This document shows positions 3,182 to 5,586 of a DNA stretch of 5,586 bases, piece by piece. The first letter of the stretch is position 1. Every line of letters begins with the position of its first letter. Source of the DNA: Candidatus Altarchaeales archaeon ex4484_96 (GTDB taxonomy: Archaea; Altiarchaeota; Altiarchaeia; IMC4; QMZM01); contig NJDH01000057.1 in NCBI GenBank assembly GCA_002254405.1, forward strand, positions 1 through 5,586, in the 5' to 3' direction. Below the pieces are notes generated by a model. It saw nothing but the letters and a program-made list of their open reading frames with translations, was not told the origin of the DNA and did no database searches. The translations under genes and the position numbers were made by a program.

Positions 3182-5586
3182 TTTGTGTTCTTGTTTTTTT
3201 GATTATTTCATTTATCCGGCGCAGTATTGTGTCCAGAAAATATATTGCGAGTGTTATTAGGAGCAGATGAGGTATGATGTTGGTTTTTTCTTTGGTTTGC
3301 TGTTGTGTTGTTTTGTGGGCGTATTCGAGGGCGTCTTCTATTAGTTGGTTTATTTGGCTGATATTGTATATTTTTCCGTTTGTTGATTGTGTTATTTGGG
3401 TGAGTGTTTCTGTGTTGGCTCCTAGTTGATTGTATTCTATGGGGTAGTTGACTGCTATGCCGTCTATGTCGTAGTATCCTGATGCTTCGGCTCGGAGGGT
3501 GATGAATCCTTGTTGCTGGGGTTTAATTTGGGTCTGGTATTCGTTGGTGTTTGTTTGTTTTAGTGAGGGTTGTTTTTGCTGGTTTTTTTGTGTTATTGTG
3601 AGTTGGGGTGTGTTTTCGGATCGGATGGTTATTGGCATTGTCTGCCATAGGTGTCCGTCTGTGGTGGTTATCTGGATTTTTTTGTTTTTTTCTAGGTTGC
3701 CGATGGCCCAGTTGGTTAAGGCTGATATTAGTTGGCCGTCGGATTCGGTGTATAGGTTTAGGCTCCATTTTCGTCCGTTGTCTGTTGTTAGGGCGGCTAC
3801 CCGCCCTATTCCGTATCTCCAGGCTGTTAGTATGGGGGCTTTGTCTTCTGTGATGATGAGTTTTTGGGCTATGCTTTTTGCGGTGACTCCGTTGTATTCG
3901 TTTATTGATGTAACATAGTATGCGAGGTTGCGGGTGATGAAGTGGTATTGGTCGAACACCCCGATATGGTAGAAGTCCCTGTCTTTTCTTTCCTCCTCCT
4001 TGAATACAGCCTGAAGCCGGTCATCTTCCTCCATCCAGAAGTATAGTCCGTTGCCTTCAGAGGCCATCTGTTGCATGAGAGGCTTGCCTTCTTTAGCCTG
4101 AACCCGGTCTCCTATGCTTATCGTGTATATCTTGATGTCTTTTTGGGCCATGCTCCTTATCTGGGTCATTATCATGTTGCCTTCGTCGTATCTTTCCTCC
4201 CCGGTGGGGTAGCCGTCCGATATGAAGACCACGTATTTGCCCGAATCATATCCTGCGAGCATCTCCTGGGCCTTAATCAGCACCGGCGTAAAGCTTGTTC
4301 CTCCTTCGGTTATTTTCAGTTCCGCTATGTGGTCTTCTATTATGGGTTTATTGCTTCCTATTTGCACCGGGTTGTCCCGGGGCCAGGCCCAGACGGGTAT
4401 GTTGAATGCAAGAACTGCCACGGAGTCTTCCGGGTTAAGCTGGCGCAGCAGGTTTATGGCTATGGCTTTCCCTTCATCAAGGTAGGTCTCGTATCCTCGC
4501 TCTCCCTTGGAGCCGAGGCTTGCTGATATGTCCAGGCAGAATATCACCGCAATCGGCTGTCTTTTTTGCTCGGGTTCCTCGGTTGACAGCACGGGGAGTA
4601 GTGTTTCCAGGTTGCTGTTTTCGTATTCGCCGTGCTCGAAGCTTTCATCCCCGCCCACCACGATAAGGCCGTTTCCGTCTATGACGTAATCGTGTAGTAT
4701 GTCTGTGACATCCATTATTTTCCTGTAGGGTATGTCATCAAGTATTATTAGCTCGTATTCGCCCGAGTATTTGAGTATCTCATCTGATTGGGTTGATGCT
4801 ATTAGCTCGTAGTTTTTCTGCAATACTGTTTTGAGGGGGGAGCTGATATCCTCGCTTAAAAGCAGTATGCTGGGTCGCTCGGCTACCTCCACCATCTTGC
4901 GGTATAGGTTGTTTGGGGCATAATAGTCGCCTGTTCCTGCCTTAATCACTGCTTCGAGCTTGTATAAGCCTGCTTTCGGGAAGTTTAGTTTCAGGTTAAC
5001 TTCCTTGTGGGGTTGGGTCTGGTATACTGATACCTTCTTAACGAGCTCGTTGTCTACCCTGAATATGAGCTCGTATTCTATTGGTTTATCTGTGTTTTTG
5101 TCTATTTGCGCGGTTAGCGCGTATTCGGAGTTTATGGGTGTTTTGCGCTCGCCTACGAGAGAACTTATGCGTATGTCCTGTGTTGATGTTGTTGGTTGAA
5201 TCGCGTATACTGTTATGTTTTCTATTCCCAGCACCCGGGCCGCGTCAACTGCTCTTGTTCCTGCGTTGTTGTTTCCATCAGTGTATAGTATTATTAGTTT
5301 GTTTTGGTTTTCTTTTTTTATCTGGTTGAACAGTATGTTGCCGAGCTCTGTTTTGTTTCCATCCGAGAATCTGATATGGTTGACCATGTCAGATAATCCT
5401 GTTTTATCCTGAATTCGTGTTTCAAGGTCTATCTTAAGTTGTCCGGTGAGGTTTGTTTGCGGGAATATCAGCATGCTGTCTGATTGGTCTTCCAGCAGGG
5501 TTATGGTTGTCTGGTCGGTGTATTTTTGCGTTAGATGTATGAGATGCGGGCTGGCTAGGGTTGTTATCAGGAGGGTTATTATGATT
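3171..5586 (-). CDS. Membrane-anchored double-VWA protein with GATase1-like middle domain (N-terminus outside window)
   Basis: The frame is open to the right edge, giving at least 804 residues (numbered from the edge). Residues 1-16 look like the end of a membrane helix. The first VWA domain has a full MIDAS: 'DQSDS' (33-37), T79 and 'TDG' (D103). A beta-sandwich-like region (about 145-235) follows. A class-I-glutamine-amidotransferase-like domain (238-335) has 'VGGDESF' where the nucleophile cysteine would be, so it is probably non-catalytic. The second VWA domain has 'DISAS' (352-356), T430 and 'SDG' (D457). 'APILTAWRYGIGRVAALTTDN' is a family hallmark, followed by a Q/T/N-rich stretch and a C-terminal helix (about 770-786) with a basic tail. 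This fits a large outward-facing domain held by two membrane helices. Both MIDAS sites look able to bind metal. Relatives often neighbour MoxR ATPases and DUF58 proteins, but none is visible here. An ATG at 5474 follows the first MIDAS serine directly and cannot be the true start. Confidence 0.85.
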   Translation of the reverse strand, partial: IIITLLITTLASPHLIHLTQKYTDQTTITLLEDQSDSMLIFPQTNLTGQLKIDLETRIQDKTGLSDMVNHIRFSDGNKTELGNILFNQIKKENQNKLIILYTDGNNNAGTRAVDAARVLGIENITVYAIQPTTSTQDIRISSLVGERKTPINSEYALTAQIDKNTDKPIEYELIFRVDNELVKKVSVYQTQPHKEVNLKLNFPKAGLYKLEAVIKAGTGDYYAPNNLYRKMVEVAERPSILLLSEDISSPLKTVLQKNYELIASTQSDEILKYSGEYELIILDDIPYRKIMDVTDILHDYVIDGNGLIVVGGDESFEHGEYENSNLETLLPVLSTEEPEQKRQPIAVIFCLDISASLGSKGERGYETYLDEGKAIAINLLRQLNPEDSVAVLAFNIPVWAWPRDNPVQIGSNKPIIEDHIAELKITEGGTSFTPVLIKAQEMLAGYDSGKYVVFISDGYPTGEERYDEGNMIMTQIRSMAQKDIKIYTISIGDRVQAKEGKPLMQQMASEGNGLYFWMEEDDRLQAVFKEEERKDRDFYHIGVFDQYHFITRNLAYYVTSINEYNGVTAKSIAQKLIITEDKAPILTAWRYGIGRVAALTTDNGRKWSLNLYTESDGQLISALTNWAIGNLEKNKKIQITTTDGHLWQTMPITIRSENTPQLTITQKNQQKQPSLKQTNTNEYQTQIKPQQQGFITLRAEASGYYDIDGIAVNYPIEYNQLGANTETLTQITQSTNGKIYNISQINQLIEDALEYAHKTTQQQTKEKTNIIPHLLLITLAIYFLDTILRRINEIIKKTRTQNAG

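Noticed and set aside
3499..3918. Plus-strand open frames rich in Phe, Trp, Leu and Val, resembling a membrane protein
   Set aside because: They are antisense shadows of the A/C-rich part of the VWA gene. The hydrophobic look follows from the G/T-rich strand.
4071..4526. Plus-strand open frames opposite the second VWA domain
   Set aside because: The minus-strand frame has complete domain motifs here. The plus frames have no recognisable domain or start signal.
3171..5474. A 767-residue VWA protein starting at ATG 5474
   Set aside because: The open frame upstream encodes the DxSxS part of the first MIDAS motif and a hydrophobic segment, so the gene runs off the edge.
1..5586. CRISPR array, insertion sequence, tRNA or rRNA, or a new defence system
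   Set aside because: I saw no spaced direct repeats, transposase motifs, terminal inverted repeats or tRNA-like arms. All genes fall into known families, and space outside genes is only about 44 bp.

Overview
This window comes from an archaeal chromosome. The evidence is the C-terminus of an aIF5B-type translation initiation factor, a Dph2 diphthamide-synthesis domain (absent from bacteria), an aCPSF2-like beta-CASP nuclease, a dUTPase of the archaeal dCTP-deaminase-like type, TATA-like boxes placed for leaderless starts, and no clear Shine-Dalgarno sequences. The lineage cannot be fixed from sequence alone. The packing is very tight: genes overlap or abut, and the only real intergenic space is about 44 bp.

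Layout, left to right. Bases 1-270 (+) hold the last 89 codons of aIF5B (infB), whose upstream part lies outside the window. It overlaps by 8 bp the start of dph2 (263-523, +), which is cut to 86 residues: only the first of three Dph2 domains remains, with one of three expected cluster-binding cysteines. Convergent to it, and sharing a TTAA double stop, is a PP-loop amide synthetase (520-1383, -). This is the synthetase half of asparagine synthetase B without the glutaminase half. A short divergent promoter region (1384-1427) separates it from an intact aCPSF2-like nuclease (1428-2699, +). That gene again converges with a 4-bp stop overlap (TTAG) on a dUTPase (2696-3181, -). The dUTPase overlaps by 11 bp the 3' end of a large membrane-anchored protein with two VWA domains (3171 to the right edge, -), whose N-terminus lies outside the window.

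Functionally the window is mostly housekeeping: translation initiation and EF-2 modification (infB, dph2), RNA processing (aCPSF2), nucleotide-pool sanitation (dut), and a surface VWA protein of the kind often found near MoxR ATPases in other genomes. The asparagine-synthetase-like gene has no evident pathway partner here. I see no mobile element, CRISPR array, tRNA or rRNA, and no convincing new multi-gene system. The points most worth checking are the truncated dph2 at a convergent junction, the orphan synthetase domain beside it, and antisense lysine codons that may double as terminators for the plus-strand genes.
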